From: Armatimonadota bacterium
GTDB taxonomy: Bacteria > Armatimonadota > UBA5829 > DTJY01
Length of the DNA stretch: 64,000 nucleotides
NCBI GenBank assembly: GCA_029907255.1
Contig: JARYMF010000004.1
Location: 62,001-126,000, forward strand
Direction: 5' to 3'
Below the pieces are notes generated by a model. That model had not been told where the DNA came from. It was given only the letters and a program-made list of their open reading frames with translations, and did no database searches. Below, one piece after another: positions 8,567 to 17,719 of this stretch (position 1 is the first letter of the stretch; each line of letters opens with the position of its first letter). Made by a program: the position numbers and the translations under genes.

Positions 8567-9478
8567 CTACTTAGTGCGAGCGAACTCTATCAAATCTCTA
8601 ATTTTTGCCACCGCCATGCAAAAAACCGTATCAGCAGCGCCATAATAAAGACGCACTTCATCCTTTTCGTAATCTGGAACAGCCGATGTTACAAACACAA
8701 CATTTGGCACATCCCCCACTCGTTCATAAAGCTCCGTGGGTGCCATTAAGTATTCCTTTGCTCTTGCGATAACTTTTGAGGGCTCTTCGAGATCAAGAAG
8801 CGCCACGCCTGCCCTGTAGATTAAACCATTGCAACGAGGAGCCGTGCCGTGGTAAATAACCAACCAGCCTTCGTTAGTTTTTATCGGCGGCGCCCCCGGC
8901 CCAATTTTCCCTTGGTCCCAAGCAAAACGACGGCTTTCCATTATGCACTGCGGCCTTCCCCAGTAGACTAAATCGGGCGAATAAGATATCCATATGTGCC
9001 CTTGACCCCCAGGCTGGAAAGGTCTATCCAAACGCACATATAGCCCATTAATTTTCTCTGGGAAAAGCACCATGTTTCGGTTCGTGGGCTCGGATGCAAT
9101 CGCAACTTTCTCGAATGTTCGAAAATCCTTCGTCTTGCTTACGGAAACTTGGCAGCCATAGCGGTTTTCGGCAGCATAGCAAATATAGTATGTGTCATCA
9201 ATCTTTGTGATTCGAGGATCATATATCGCTTCCTCATAGGTAAGAAACAGCTCCTCCGTCGGCACGAGAATCGGCTCAGGCTCTATATCAAAGTGAATGC
9301 CATCATCACTCCATGCAAGACGCATGGTCTGATAACCCTGCCTACTCTCAACTCGAAGCACAGCAACATATCGGTCTCCAAACTTGTGTACTGCGCTGTT
9401 GAATACGGCATTCGCGCCAGGAATCATCGCCGGCGTAATGATTGGATTGCCTGGATATCGCCTTATGATTTCTGTCAT
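8567..9478 (-). CDS. GH130 beta-mannoside phosphorylase/hydrolase family protein
   Basis: 303 residues, start supported by AAGGAG 6 nt upstream. A five-bladed propeller family member: it opens RRYPGNPIITPAMIPGAN and contains IYDPRITKIDD, whose Asp is the expected proton donor, then TKDFRTFEKVA, SPDLVYWGRP and GPGAPPIKTNEGWLVIYHG. Most GH130 members phosphorolyse beta-1,4- or beta-1,2-mannosides (mannosyl-glucose, mannooligosaccharides). The Arg/His residues that hold phosphate are not something I can assign safely, so hydrolysis remains possible. No signal peptide is visible, so it should act on imported oligosaccharides in the cytoplasm. Confidence 0.88.
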   Translation of the reverse strand: MTEIIRRYPGNPIITPAMIPGANAVFNSAVHKFGDRYVAVLRVESRQGYQTMRLAWSDDGIHFDIEPEPILVPTEELFLTYEEAIYDPRITKIDDTYYICYAAENRYGCQVSVSKTKDFRTFEKVAIASEPTNRNMVLFPEKINGLYVRLDRPFQPGGQGHIWISYSPDLVYWGRPQCIMESRRFAWDQGKIGPGAPPIKTNEGWLVIYHGTAPRCNGLIYRAGVALLDLEEPSKVIARAKEYLMAPTELYERVGDVPNVVFVTSAVPDYEKDEVRLYYGAADTVFCMAVAKIRDLIEFARTK

Positions 9479-9533
9479 GTCTAGCTCCTTTTAATTAAAC
9501 TTCTAAAAAACCCTTTGGCTGGAAATCTGACAA

Positions 9534-9809
9534 CTACTTTAAGCGCTGCTTAACCTCCGAAATAGAAAGCCCCAAGATCTCGAAGGTCTTTTCGCGACTA
9601 GTGGCGCCTGCGGTAAGGGAAATTTGCGACTTCTTTATGCCAAGCCGGTCGGCAAGTAACTCTATACATGCTTTATTCGCAGTTCCTTCTACTGGCGGGG
9701 CGGTTACCTTTACAAGAAGGACATCATCCTTCCATCCCATAATCTGGTTTCGTGAGCTTCTTGGATTAACGCGAACTTTAAGAAGAGTCTTCTCCATATC
9801 CCTTACCAT
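9534..9809 (-). CDS. DUF167/YggU family protein
   Basis: 91 residues with the family signature LKVRVNPRSSRNQIMGW at the start and VTAPPVEGTANKACIELLADRLG in the middle. Function is unknown across bacteria; members often sit at the end of the sepF/proC/yggS cluster, which is the pattern here, with two inserted genes. The ATG at 9809 overlaps the end of the upstream gene by 7 nt. An internal ATG at 9797 is a possible alternative but its SD-like purine run is too close. Confidence 0.88.
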   Translation of the reverse strand: MVRDMEKTLLKVRVNPRSSRNQIMGWKDDVLLVKVTAPPVEGTANKACIELLADRLGIKKSQISLTAGATSREKTFEILGLSISEVKQRLK

Positions 9810-10186
9810 TTAACCATCCGTCGATACACCTCGTCTGTTTCATCGCCAGGGGACTTCGGCTCGAAAGTCTGATAATTCTCGGACTTGAGGATTAGCACGC
9901 CTTCGCCACCAATCCGAGTTGAGGTGTATATTTCCTCTGAAACCTCGAATTCCCTTTGCTCGCCTTCGTATTTGAAAGTAATAAAATATCGTGATATCGG
10001 CTGACCTACTGCGTCTGAATATTCAGATGCCCTGCGCTTATCCATTACGCACGCAGGAACACGGCGAAAGCGAGTTGAGCGGCCTTCACGCCATTCGCGA
10101 TATCCCCGACGCAATGCAAAAAACACGAGCACCCATAAGATTACAACATATAGCGCAATAAGAATCCCTATTATAAATAGCTTCAT
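9803..10186 (-). CDS. DUF2500-like single-pass membrane protein
   Basis: 127 residues. One N-terminal transmembrane helix (about residues 3-24) is followed by a basic stretch (RRGYREWREGRSTRFRR) and a small beta domain containing VMDKRRASEY, RYFITFKYEGEQREFEV and GGEGVLILK. The layout resembles DUF2500 proteins, in which a helix precedes a small beta barrel. Function unknown. It overlaps the DUF167 gene downstream and is 8 bp from the CPBP gene upstream, so all three are probably on one transcript. Confidence 0.6.
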   Translation of the reverse strand: MKLFIIGILIALYVVILWVLVFFALRRGYREWREGRSTRFRRVPACVMDKRRASEYSDAVGQPISRYFITFKYEGEQREFEVSEEIYTSTRIGGEGVLILKSENYQTFEPKSPGDETDEVYRRMVKW

Positions 10187-10194
10187 TTTTCCTG

Positions 10195-11694
10195 CTAGTT
10201 CACCAGTACCAGCAACAGAAATACTGCGCTGTTTTGAAGTGCATGCGCAACCATAGATGAAATAAGTGAGCCTCGCTCATACGTCAAGATTGCAAATGCC
10301 GTTCCTAACACAAAAACCGGCAGGAAGTGAATCGGAAACGGATGAATGCTTGCAAAAATAATAGCTGAAACGACGACAGCTACATTTACACCCCATCGGG
10401 CACGCAATCCAGTAAAAAGCACACCGCGAAAGAACAGCTCTTCGAAGAACGGCGCGGCAACTGCAACCAATAGGAATAAGAGCATCTTGGCAATGATTGT
10501 ATCAGCCTGAAGGCAGAGCGGCAAGACCGGATTCTCAGGCGAACGGATATACCTCTCCATCAACTGCGAAATATACCCCGCCGCGAGAACAAGTGGAAGA
10601 GCCGCACAATACCCACCAATTCCAAAAAGCACATTGCGACCAAAATTGTCAACCTTTAACCCAAGGCTTTTCCACGACCAACCCGCAAGATTAAGCCGGA
10701 AGGAGAGATACGCAAGCGCCACAAGTCCACCGAAAACGTAAGTCCCAGCTGTTACTGCAATTGCGAAAGTAGGGTTAAGTTCCTCCGAAACAAAATTTGC
10801 TGTTCCAAGCAAGACACCCCCGATGAGCTGTGATGCCAGAAGCACTATGAGATATGTAATGAAAACTTCAAGCAAGTATCCTGCTATTACACTAGGGTCA
10901 GCCTGAATTTCAATGGGAACCGAGGTTCGCAGGGCTTTTGGGTGAATTTTCAAGTCAATATAGGCTATCAAGAGCACTAACCCTGCAAAAAGAACAGCTA
11001 GTGCGCATAGAAAAATCCCAGATAAAATGACAGCATTAACCCCAGCAGAATTCAGCGCCGCCATTTGCTGTTGTTTAGCCTGCTCATCAAGCCCTGCCTG
11101 TCGGTAGAGGTCTCTTAAAGCAAGATGCGCATACCAGCCTAGATGAAGATTGTTTATCCTATGCTCGAATATTGGAACGTCAGGCCTTGGCACGCCGGGC
11201 TTTAGGTAAATCGAGCGCCACATATCCGCCTCAATAAGCAACTGCTTCTGCCTGTGCTTGCTGTATTCTGGCCGCGCAGCCGTTTCCTCAAGAAGCTGAA
11301 TTGCCTTTTCAATGCCCAGAGGGTTTATATCATGTTTGAGAATAATGTATCGGCGGACGTAGCGAGGAATGGGCGTCTCTTGGACCACCTCTTGGTACGC
11401 CTTAATGGCCCTTCTCTTTAAAAAGTCCGCGGCATCAACCGTTGATTCGTCTCTTTTAAATTCTGCCAAGCGTTCGTAAGCATAGGAAATCTTTACCATC
11501 ATGTCTGTCTGAAAAGCAAGCGGGGAAAAAGAATCGCCCCTCGACGATAGCGCATCAAGCCTCTGGAGATAGCCAATAAGCACTATCAGCAAACCGAGAG
11601 TCACTAACAAGCTGATAAATCGCTTCTCGGGATATCTAGGGGAATTGTTGGAGAAAACAGAATCGTTCACAGGACATCCTGAAGAAATAGGCAT
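10195..11694 (-). CDS. CPBP family intramembrane metalloprotease with helical insertion
   Basis: 499 residues, much longer than the usual 200-300. After a first membrane helix (about 26-44) comes a soluble, helix-rich segment of about 150 residues (TPR-like spacing, LHLGWYAHLALRDLYRQAG). About eight further membrane helices follow. The C-terminal half has the CPBP motifs FFEELFFRGVLF (EExxxR), FASIHPFPIHF and SMVAHALQNS, which supply the glutamate and histidine metal ligands. Such enzymes cleave substrates within the membrane; in bacteria some protect against bacteriocins. Start at 11694 is uncertain; a GTG at 11670 with AGGA upstream is an alternative. Confidence 0.85.
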   Translation of the reverse strand: MPISSGCPVNDSVFSNNSPRYPEKRFISLLVTLGLLIVLIGYLQRLDALSSRGDSFSPLAFQTDMMVKISYAYERLAEFKRDESTVDAADFLKRRAIKAYQEVVQETPIPRYVRRYIILKHDINPLGIEKAIQLLEETAARPEYSKHRQKQLLIEADMWRSIYLKPGVPRPDVPIFEHRINNLHLGWYAHLALRDLYRQAGLDEQAKQQQMAALNSAGVNAVILSGIFLCALAVLFAGLVLLIAYIDLKIHPKALRTSVPIEIQADPSVIAGYLLEVFITYLIVLLASQLIGGVLLGTANFVSEELNPTFAIAVTAGTYVFGGLVALAYLSFRLNLAGWSWKSLGLKVDNFGRNVLFGIGGYCAALPLVLAAGYISQLMERYIRSPENPVLPLCLQADTIIAKMLLFLLVAVAAPFFEELFFRGVLFTGLRARWGVNVAVVVSAIIFASIHPFPIHFLPVFVLGTAFAILTYERGSLISSMVAHALQNSAVFLLLVLVN

Positions 11695-11736
11695 CTTCCT
11701 ACGCCCAACTCTTTGAGCAAGGATATTTTGGCCCTT

Positions 11737-12555
11737 TTATTTGTTTGGTTTGCCCAACTCTGTAGAGCGCAATGTAGCGGCCGTCACTGCCTCGATTGCC
11801 GCCGAGCGGAACCCTGCTTTCTCAAGAGCTGCAATACCAGCTATTGTTGTGCCGCCGGGCGTCGTCACCCTATCGCGAAGCTCGGCTGTATGAGTTCCCG
11901 TCTGGAGAACCATTTCTGCTGCTCCAGCCACCGTCTGAGCTGCCAGCATAACGGCTGTCTGCCTTGGCAATCCCATCCGTACGCCACCATCGGCCAATGC
12001 TTCGATGAACATATATACGTATGCAGGGCCACTGCCGCTCAACCCAGTAACGGCATCCATCTTGTCTTCAGTTACCTGAACCGCCTTTCCCACCGCACCA
12101 AATATTTGGAGCGCAATTTCCATGTGGGATGGCGTGGCAGATTTACCGGGAGCAAGTGCGCTAGCGCCTTTCCCAATCAACGCTGGAGTGTTCGGCATAA
12201 CGCGGATAACAGGAACGTCTTCTCCTAACTTATTTTGAATGCTCTCGGTGGTGATTCCAGCGGCGATAGAAATAACAAGCTGGTCCGTTTTAATCTCACT
12301 ACCAATCTCCCCAAGGACCTCCGACATGACGAATGGCTTCACTGCCAGGATTAGAATATCAGCCCATCTAGCGACCGACTTGTTATCGTCAGTAGCCTTC
12401 ACTCCCAGCTGCGCGCTGAATACCTCTCGCCGCTTTTCATCAGGATCAGATGCAATGATGGCTTCGGCGCTCACCCCGGCACTTAAAAGACCTCGTGCAA
12501 TTGCCTCTGCCATCATGCCGGCACCGATAAAACCTATCTTTTTATTTCCAAGCAC
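11737..12555 (-). CDS. proC: Pyrroline-5-carboxylate reductase
   Basis: 272 residues with a GTG start, preceded by GAGGAG about 10 nt away. The last step of proline synthesis: NAD(P)H-dependent reduction of 1-pyrroline-5-carboxylate. The nucleotide-binding motif GFIGAGMMAEAIARG opens the protein; VIRVMPNTPALIGKGA (about 115-130) and the C-terminal TGLSGSGPAYVY with GGTTIAGI complete the P5CR fold. Length is typical. It lies between sepF and a CPBP gene in what looks like a rearranged division cluster; proC is a frequent neighbour of yggS and sepF in other bacteria. Confidence 0.95.
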   Translation of the reverse strand: MLGNKKIGFIGAGMMAEAIARGLLSAGVSAEAIIASDPDEKRREVFSAQLGVKATDDNKSVARWADILILAVKPFVMSEVLGEIGSEIKTDQLVISIAAGITTESIQNKLGEDVPVIRVMPNTPALIGKGASALAPGKSATPSHMEIALQIFGAVGKAVQVTEDKMDAVTGLSGSGPAYVYMFIEALADGGVRMGLPRQTAVMLAAQTVAGAAEMVLQTGTHTAELRDRVTTPGGTTIAGIAALEKAGFRSAAIEAVTAATLRSTELGKPNK

Positions 12556-12572
12556 TATGGATGCTCTCCTCG

Positions 12573-13019
12573 CTAGGTCGTTTCAAACACTCCAGGAGAT
12601 GCCTTGTGCAAATCGTCCGGCACATCAATAACCACATTGCTAGGCGCAAATAGGTAAACGCGCTCGCCAACCTTCTCGACGAAGCCGTTGAGGGCATAAG
12701 TCACGCCGTTCAGAAAGTCAATGATGCGCTCAGACATCTCTTGATCCGACTTTTCCAGGTTTATTATCTGTTGCCGGCCCTCTTTTAATCCGTCTGCCGC
12801 TAGCCTTGCATCCTCGAAAGAAGTAGGCTGCCTTACCGACACGTGGCTCACCCTCGCAGAATGTAATCGCAGAGTTAACGGCCTGCCCCGCGGGTCATCT
12901 GCACCGACGACCTCCTCAGGGAACTCCTCTTCGTCAATCTCCGAGATGCCGATTCCCCGCTTTATCCTCGACCAGAAACCTCTATGCTCGTTCCCATCTG
13001 TGGACATATCACTATTCAT
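12573..13019 (-). CDS. sepF: Cell division protein SepF
   Basis: 148 residues, start fixed by AAGGAGGG and 6-nt spacing. SepF anchors and bundles FtsZ filaments at the division septum. The N-terminus (WSRIKRGIGI) is predicted to form the short amphipathic membrane helix, an acidic linker follows, and residues about 60-145 form the DUF552 domain (RQQIINLEKSD, RIIDFLNGVTYALNG, YLFAPSNVVID). SepF in place of FtsA fits Gram-positives, cyanobacteria and related deep lineages. It is 17 bp upstream of proC and downstream of yggS. Confidence 0.95.
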   Translation of the reverse strand: MNSDMSTDGNEHRGFWSRIKRGIGISEIDEEEFPEEVVGADDPRGRPLTLRLHSARVSHVSVRQPTSFEDARLAADGLKEGRQQIINLEKSDQEMSERIIDFLNGVTYALNGFVEKVGERVYLFAPSNVVIDVPDDLHKASPGVFETT

Positions 13020-13128
13020 CTTACGCCCTCCTTATTCCTCTTCTTACGCCTACTTGGGAATTAAAAAATTTTAGCCTCTCATGCTAAGAAAGAAATTTAG
13101 TTGGCAATCAAAGCAAAGAATAAATCCA

Positions 13129-13800
13129 TTAAACCCGTGGCCCAAAAATCGCCGTTCCAATTCGAACCATGTTTGATCCTTCCTCGATAGCTATCTCAAA
13201 ATCGGATGTCATTCCCATTGATAGCCAAACACGGTGGTCTATTGGTAGCTCATCCCAAAGCTTTTTTAGTTTGGCAAATGACCTTCTAATGACGGCTTGA
13301 TTATCAACAAACGGCGCAATTCCCATTAAACCCTGAAGCCTGACTCCTTCAATCCCCAAAACCTCTTCCACCAAGTCTAGCGCTTGGTCCGGTGCCACGC
13401 CAAACTTAGACTCTTCGCCCGAGATGTTGACCTCGATTAAAACATCCGAGGTCTTTCCAATCGCTACCGACCGCTTTCCAATCTCCCTAGCCAGCTTTAC
13501 GCTATCCACCGTCTGAATAAGATCAAATATCCCAACAGCAATACGGACTTTGTTCGTTTGGAGATGCCCAATCATGTGCCACCGTGCCCGCAAGCCTATC
13601 GCCTCGAACTTCGCCAGCGCATCTTGAACGTAATTCTCGCCAATGTCAGTTACACCTGCGGCAAGGGCCTCCTCAATCCTGTCTATGCCGACGGTTTTTG
13701 TCACTGCAACGAGAACAATATCTTCGGCAGAGCGGCCGACCCGCTCTGCGGCGGCTGAAATCCTATCCTTGACCCGCCTTAAGTTATCTGCTATGGACAT
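13129..13800 (-). CDS. PLP homeostasis protein (YggS/PLPBP)
   Basis: 223 residues. Binds pyridoxal 5'-phosphate on a TIM barrel and buffers its supply; no enzyme activity is known. The PLP lysine is in VLVAVTKTVG (about residue 35). Other family blocks are IGENYVQDA, WHMIGHLQTNKV, DVLIEVNISGEESKFG and the closing SMGMTSDFEIAIEEGSNMVRIGTAIFG. The start context has little SD. It leads the run yggS-sepF-proC, a common neighbourhood. Confidence 0.95.
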   Translation of the reverse strand: MSIADNLRRVKDRISAAAERVGRSAEDIVLVAVTKTVGIDRIEEALAAGVTDIGENYVQDALAKFEAIGLRARWHMIGHLQTNKVRIAVGIFDLIQTVDSVKLAREIGKRSVAIGKTSDVLIEVNISGEESKFGVAPDQALDLVEEVLGIEGVRLQGLMGIAPFVDNQAVIRRSFAKLKKLWDELPIDHRVWLSMGMTSDFEIAIEEGSNMVRIGTAIFGPRV

Positions 13801-13913
13801 GGTTCGGCTTACTTTCGCAATCGGTATACCACATACCTTCTGCTAGGAGCTTTTTGGTAATTATAACACAAAAGGATAGGCACAACAATGAACAAGTAAA
13901 AATGCTAAAACAA

Positions 13914-14693
13914 CTACTTTGCTGCTACATAGAAAACCCGATCGCTGGCTCCTGTTGCCTCTCTAAAGGTGTATCCATGATATGTAGCCAATACCGTAAG
14001 ACCTGATTGGGCTAGCATCGAAACAATTTCATTTTGAGTATACGCACGCTGGTAGTGATTGAGCTCAATATGGCGAGGACCCTCAGCGGTTTTGTAATCA
14101 AATGACATGCGAATTGTACAAATTCGCGATGACTCATCATACGAACTTCGCCAAAAATATTCGACTGGCGAGCCACTTCCGATATTATCTTGGTCGAAGA
14201 ACCCCGCCTCTAAAGCAAGCTGTGTGTTAAGGTCGAAAATCAAAAGGCTATCCTTCGCCATGTGTTCGGCTGTCCTGTGAAATGCTTCGAGAAGATCATC
14301 GGGATTCAGAATATAATTCAGACTATCAAAAAGCGAGATTACCAAGTCAAACTGCCTTTCTAATGACAAACGGCAGACGTCCTGAACGTAGAAATCCAAG
14401 GAAACGTGCTCCATCCGAGCTTTCTCGCGAGCAATTGCTATCATTCCAGGCGAGATATCTACCCCGACAACGTGATAGCCCTTTTTTGCAAGGAGAATGC
14501 TCACACTCCCCGTCCCACAGCATAGGTCGAGCACCCATTTGGGCCTACGGCAAAACTTTTTTACGATGCGCTGGATATATTCAACCCAAGTTGTATAGGG
14601 CACACCAGCCATGAGCGTATCATAGAAGACCGCAATCTCATCAAACTGCTTGGAAATCTGCTCATTAGGACCGAGATGTTCATGCGAGCTCAT
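13914..14693 (-). CDS. Class I SAM-dependent methyltransferase
   Basis: 259 residues from the ATG at 14693. The Rossmann-like SAM site is clear: VLDLCCGTGSVSILLAKKGYHVVGVDIS (motif I and the acidic end of beta 2), then DFYVQDVCRL and LVISLFDSLNYIL (motif IV region). The C-terminal beta region (CTIRMSFDYKT, HIELNHYQRAYTQNEI) is like small-molecule methyltransferases of the YjhP/UbiE type. The acceptor cannot be named. No SD precedes the ATG; a TACACT box ends 6 nt upstream, so the mRNA may be leaderless. Confidence 0.82.
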   Translation of the reverse strand: MSSHEHLGPNEQISKQFDEIAVFYDTLMAGVPYTTWVEYIQRIVKKFCRRPKWVLDLCCGTGSVSILLAKKGYHVVGVDISPGMIAIAREKARMEHVSLDFYVQDVCRLSLERQFDLVISLFDSLNYILNPDDLLEAFHRTAEHMAKDSLLIFDLNTQLALEAGFFDQDNIGSGSPVEYFWRSSYDESSRICTIRMSFDYKTAEGPRHIELNHYQRAYTQNEIVSMLAQSGLTVLATYHGYTFREATGASDRVFYVAAK

Positions 14694-14699
14694 AGCGCT

Positions 14700-14705
14700 A
14701 GTGTA
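14700..14705 (-). promoter_or_regulatory. Possible leaderless -10 box of the methyltransferase gene
   Basis: On the minus strand TACACT ends 6 nt before the ATG at 14693, with no SD in between. The region 17 bp upstream (TTCCAC) is a weak -35. The same geometry occurs at marR (62945-62957). Confidence 0.35.
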
Positions 14706-14765
14706 CCACAAAGTAATGTACAGTGGAACTGCAGAGGGTTAGGTATCAATTGTTCGTGAAGATGG

Positions 14766-16031
14766 CTACATTCGCTCTTCAGCAAGCACCTTGCACGATT
14801 CCGGCACACTGGACTCGTACGCCAAATCTTCTCGAGGGATAATAGCAACGCTTAAGATTCCGCCAAGGCTAGCAAGAATACCACAAAGCATAAGAACCCC
14901 GCGAACCGAATAAAAATCAGCCGCCACGGTCGAAACATAGGTGGCAGTCAAATTAATCGCTGAATAAAGCGTCCAAAACATGGCAATAGCGCGTGCTTGG
15001 AGTCGATTTGGTGTGCAAAGCTGGAAGAGGGTCGAACATCCAATAATCGCAGCCGCATTGCATACTCCCATCATGAAAAGAGCCATAAGAGCCGTATGGA
15101 TGATATGAGTCTGGGAGAACCATATCATTGTGAGACCAACACCAAATACGCCCGTCGAAAGGAAAATGGCAGGGCTGAACCTTCGAGAAATACTCCCAGC
15201 TATCAACGACCCTACGAACATGCCCATTGCTGCAGCTGACAAAAGCATTCCGAATTCACCGCCGGAAAGCTTCAGGTCATCCATGGCAAAGATTACTTCT
15301 AGGACATTATACGCGCCCACTGCCACCGCCATGAGCCCAAGGATAAGCAACAAAGACCGAAGTGTGCGGCTTCTGATAACAAAGCCAATACCATCTACCG
15401 ATTCTCTTCCCAATTCGCTAAGACGCCTTGGCATTGAGCTTTTGCCTTGAGGAATGACAGTGAACATCAATGCAATCGCCGAAAATAAAAATGTTGCCGA
15501 ATCAAGGATGCATGCCGTCCGTATAAACGAATAACCGAGCGCACCACCAATCACAGGGCCAATTAGCATTCCTACGGTTTCATTGAAAGTCGCCGCAGAG
15601 TTGGCTGTCATCAACAACTCTTTGGGCACAATATTAGGGATTGAAGCGGTTCTTGCGGGACGGAAGAACAAACTGAAAAGCCCACAAAAGAATGCCACAA
15701 AATATACAATCCATATTGATTCGGCAGTGCGAACGAAAAGAAGAAGTAATACCAGCCCAGCCCTTGCCAAATCAGAGAAAATCATAACTCTGCGGCGGTT
15801 CAAGCAATCGGCAATCATCCCTGCAGGATAGCCGAACAGAAGAACGGGGAGCGCTTCGAAGATGATCATCTTGCCAACTGTTACTTTCTCCCCCGTCAGC
15901 TTGTAGACGAAAACAAGAAGTGCGGCAGTGAGGACCCAATCTCCGATTACCGAAATCAGCTGTGCCACCCAAAGAAGAGTGAAGTTCCTGATTCTAAATA
16001 GCTGAATAAATCCCTGCGTTTTCAGGGACAA
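14766..16031 (-). CDS. MFS transporter, EntS/MFS_3-like exporter
   Basis: 421 residues with about 12 hydrophobic segments. A TTG start at 16031 follows GGAGG by 10 nt; no better ATG is in frame. The pattern resembles MFS_3 proteins (enterobactin and macrolide exporters): FRIRNFTLLWVAQLISVIGDWV at the start, PAGMIADCLNRRRVMIFSDL as the loop 2-3 signature, SLFFRPARTASIPNIVPKE before helix 5, and NSAATFNETVGMLIGPVIGG. Its start is 14 bp from the stop of the fucose-isomerase-like gene upstream, so the two are likely cotranscribed. The cargo is unknown. Confidence 0.85.
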   Translation of the reverse strand: MSLKTQGFIQLFRIRNFTLLWVAQLISVIGDWVLTAALLVFVYKLTGEKVTVGKMIIFEALPVLLFGYPAGMIADCLNRRRVMIFSDLARAGLVLLLLFVRTAESIWIVYFVAFFCGLFSLFFRPARTASIPNIVPKELLMTANSAATFNETVGMLIGPVIGGALGYSFIRTACILDSATFLFSAIALMFTVIPQGKSSMPRRLSELGRESVDGIGFVIRSRTLRSLLLILGLMAVAVGAYNVLEVIFAMDDLKLSGGEFGMLLSAAAMGMFVGSLIAGSISRRFSPAIFLSTGVFGVGLTMIWFSQTHIIHTALMALFMMGVCNAAAIIGCSTLFQLCTPNRLQARAIAMFWTLYSAINLTATYVSTVAADFYSVRGVLMLCGILASLGGILSVAIIPREDLAYESSVPESCKVLAEERM

Positions 16032-16045
16032 CCGTAAGTGACCTC

Positions 16046-17551
16046 CTAGCCACCGGCGATGTTATACCAGGCACTTCGCAAGTCATCATCAGAATCCAAC
16101 CGGATGATGGGTATGCCAAGCTCCCGGCAAGCATATGTGACTTCGAGCGCGAAGTCACCTGATGTCGCGCTTAAGTGGTTCGACCCAACAACAGCCATAA
16201 GCCTAGCGGGGTCAACCCCAAGATCAATTGCAATATGAGGCCATGTTTGACCCCAAAGTATATTTTTGGTAATTTGAGGTGTTATCTCCAATGACCTTCC
16301 AACGCCCATTTGCATGTAATACTCGCCGTCAATCCGACATAGCCGGCAGACAGTCATCACATCAGGCTGCCCATTATAACCTACCGCACCTCCAGATTCG
16401 CCCTGGCATTGAGAGGCAAATCGCAAATTGGGAAGAACCTTAGCAGGATCAAGAGAGTTTGCGGCGTAGTAAACCGAAGAGCCTCCGCAGTTTGATATTA
16501 GCACATAGTCCTTTGCAACGTACTTCAAATCTCCGAACAAAGGCGGTATTTCGGGCTGAATTGCCTGAAGGAGCGCACAGCTCAGAAGTCCTTTGATGTC
16601 ACCTTCGCAAACAGTTGCAATCGCAGGACGCTCGCCCTCGCTGTCTGCTGAAAATGGGAGGAACGAAGGCAGAAGGCACGCCGTTACACCATAATCCACG
16701 CTAAGTTCGGGTTGGCATTTCACCGAGACACCAGCAATCTCCTCGGCAGGAAACTCTGACAAGCGATCGCGGGAGGCAAGATAAAGGGCAACCTGCCGGC
16801 GGAACGATTCTGGCGTTAACATGGTGTCGCCGTAGGTAATGCTTGCTGAACCTTGTTTTAACCAATTAATGAAAGCATCTATTCTTCCTGGTTGATTCTC
16901 GAGAATGTCATCAGCACGCTTAATTAAAATATACTGGTCCTCGGAAATGATATCGCCAATCAAGAGGCTCTTCAATCGAGGAATATCATCCTGCAAATGC
17001 TCCATTCGCAGGCAGTAGGTGCCGCCCCAGAGGATTAATGATTTACGCTTGAGTTGCTCAGTTGCGCCGACCCCCTTTGCCCAGCGTACAATTCCAGGCA
17101 AGTCGCCCTGAAGCCTTGAATGCGTGAGTGCGTGTGAGTTTACAGGTGATTCCCAAAGCGATGCACCAACCGCACCCATGCATACCGTCCCTGCCCATGT
17201 AGGATCGTCCTCGGTGTAAAGAAGAGTAGGTAGGTTTAGCTCTCGAACAGTTGCAAGCGCAAGCATTGGCTCAGTCCAGTGCCAACAACCAAGTATGACA
17301 GCATCGGCTTCGGCAGCCCTAATTTCACGAATGCAGTGGCGCACATCTTCGCTAGTCGAAACGCCAAAGATGGGTGAATCAGGCGACCGCAGACTTTGCA
17401 TTGGGTCTATTGCCGAAATCCCAGCAGCTTTGAGGGCTTGTACTACCTCGGCATGCTTTTCACGTATGTATTGCTCGCGTCTCTCTACAAAACTTGTAGC
17501 CCTAGGATCGGTGAACGATATGACACCAACTTTGATGGTTTTTCCAAACAT
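16046..17551 (-). CDS. L-fucose/L-arabinose isomerase-like protein (cytoplasmic)
   Basis: 501 residues, start supported by GAGGGAGG. No signal peptide. It opens KVGVISFTDPRATSFVERRE and has ADAVILGCWHWTEPMLALATV (N-terminal domain), a KGVGATEQLKRKSLILWGG second domain and TVCEGDIKGLLSCALLQAI near residue 316. The CEGD block marks the metal-binding region of the fucose/arabinose isomerase fold. A catalytic aldose-ketose isomerase is likely but the sugar is unknown. It shares that block and overall length with the Tat-exported protein at 651-2078. It heads a two-gene unit with an MFS exporter under a clear promoter. Confidence 0.78.
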   Translation of the reverse strand: MFGKTIKVGVISFTDPRATSFVERREQYIREKHAEVVQALKAAGISAIDPMQSLRSPDSPIFGVSTSEDVRHCIREIRAAEADAVILGCWHWTEPMLALATVRELNLPTLLYTEDDPTWAGTVCMGAVGASLWESPVNSHALTHSRLQGDLPGIVRWAKGVGATEQLKRKSLILWGGTYCLRMEHLQDDIPRLKSLLIGDIISEDQYILIKRADDILENQPGRIDAFINWLKQGSASITYGDTMLTPESFRRQVALYLASRDRLSEFPAEEIAGVSVKCQPELSVDYGVTACLLPSFLPFSADSEGERPAIATVCEGDIKGLLSCALLQAIQPEIPPLFGDLKYVAKDYVLISNCGGSSVYYAANSLDPAKVLPNLRFASQCQGESGGAVGYNGQPDVMTVCRLCRIDGEYYMQMGVGRSLEITPQITKNILWGQTWPHIAIDLGVDPARLMAVVGSNHLSATSGDFALEVTYACRELGIPIIRLDSDDDLRSAWYNIAGG

Positions 17552-17604
17552 ATGCCTCCCTCGATTGCAATTGCATACTACTCAAGCACTTACTCTAAGC
17601 TTCA

Positions 17605-17633
17605 ATCATAACAAAGGCGAGGTCGTTCGTCAA
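17605..17633 (-). promoter_or_regulatory. Promoter of the isomerase-MFS unit
   Basis: Minus strand: TTGACG (17633-17628), 17 bp, TATGAT (17610-17605). This is a near-consensus vegetative promoter, predicting a leader of about 47 nt before the ATG at 17551. Confidence 0.75.
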
Positions 17634-17719
17634 ATGCAAAGATTAAAAAAGCACAAAATAAAGACTATCTTTTGTAGCTTTACATTACTAGTATCTTTAC
17701 CTGTTTTGCGCCTTAAGCG

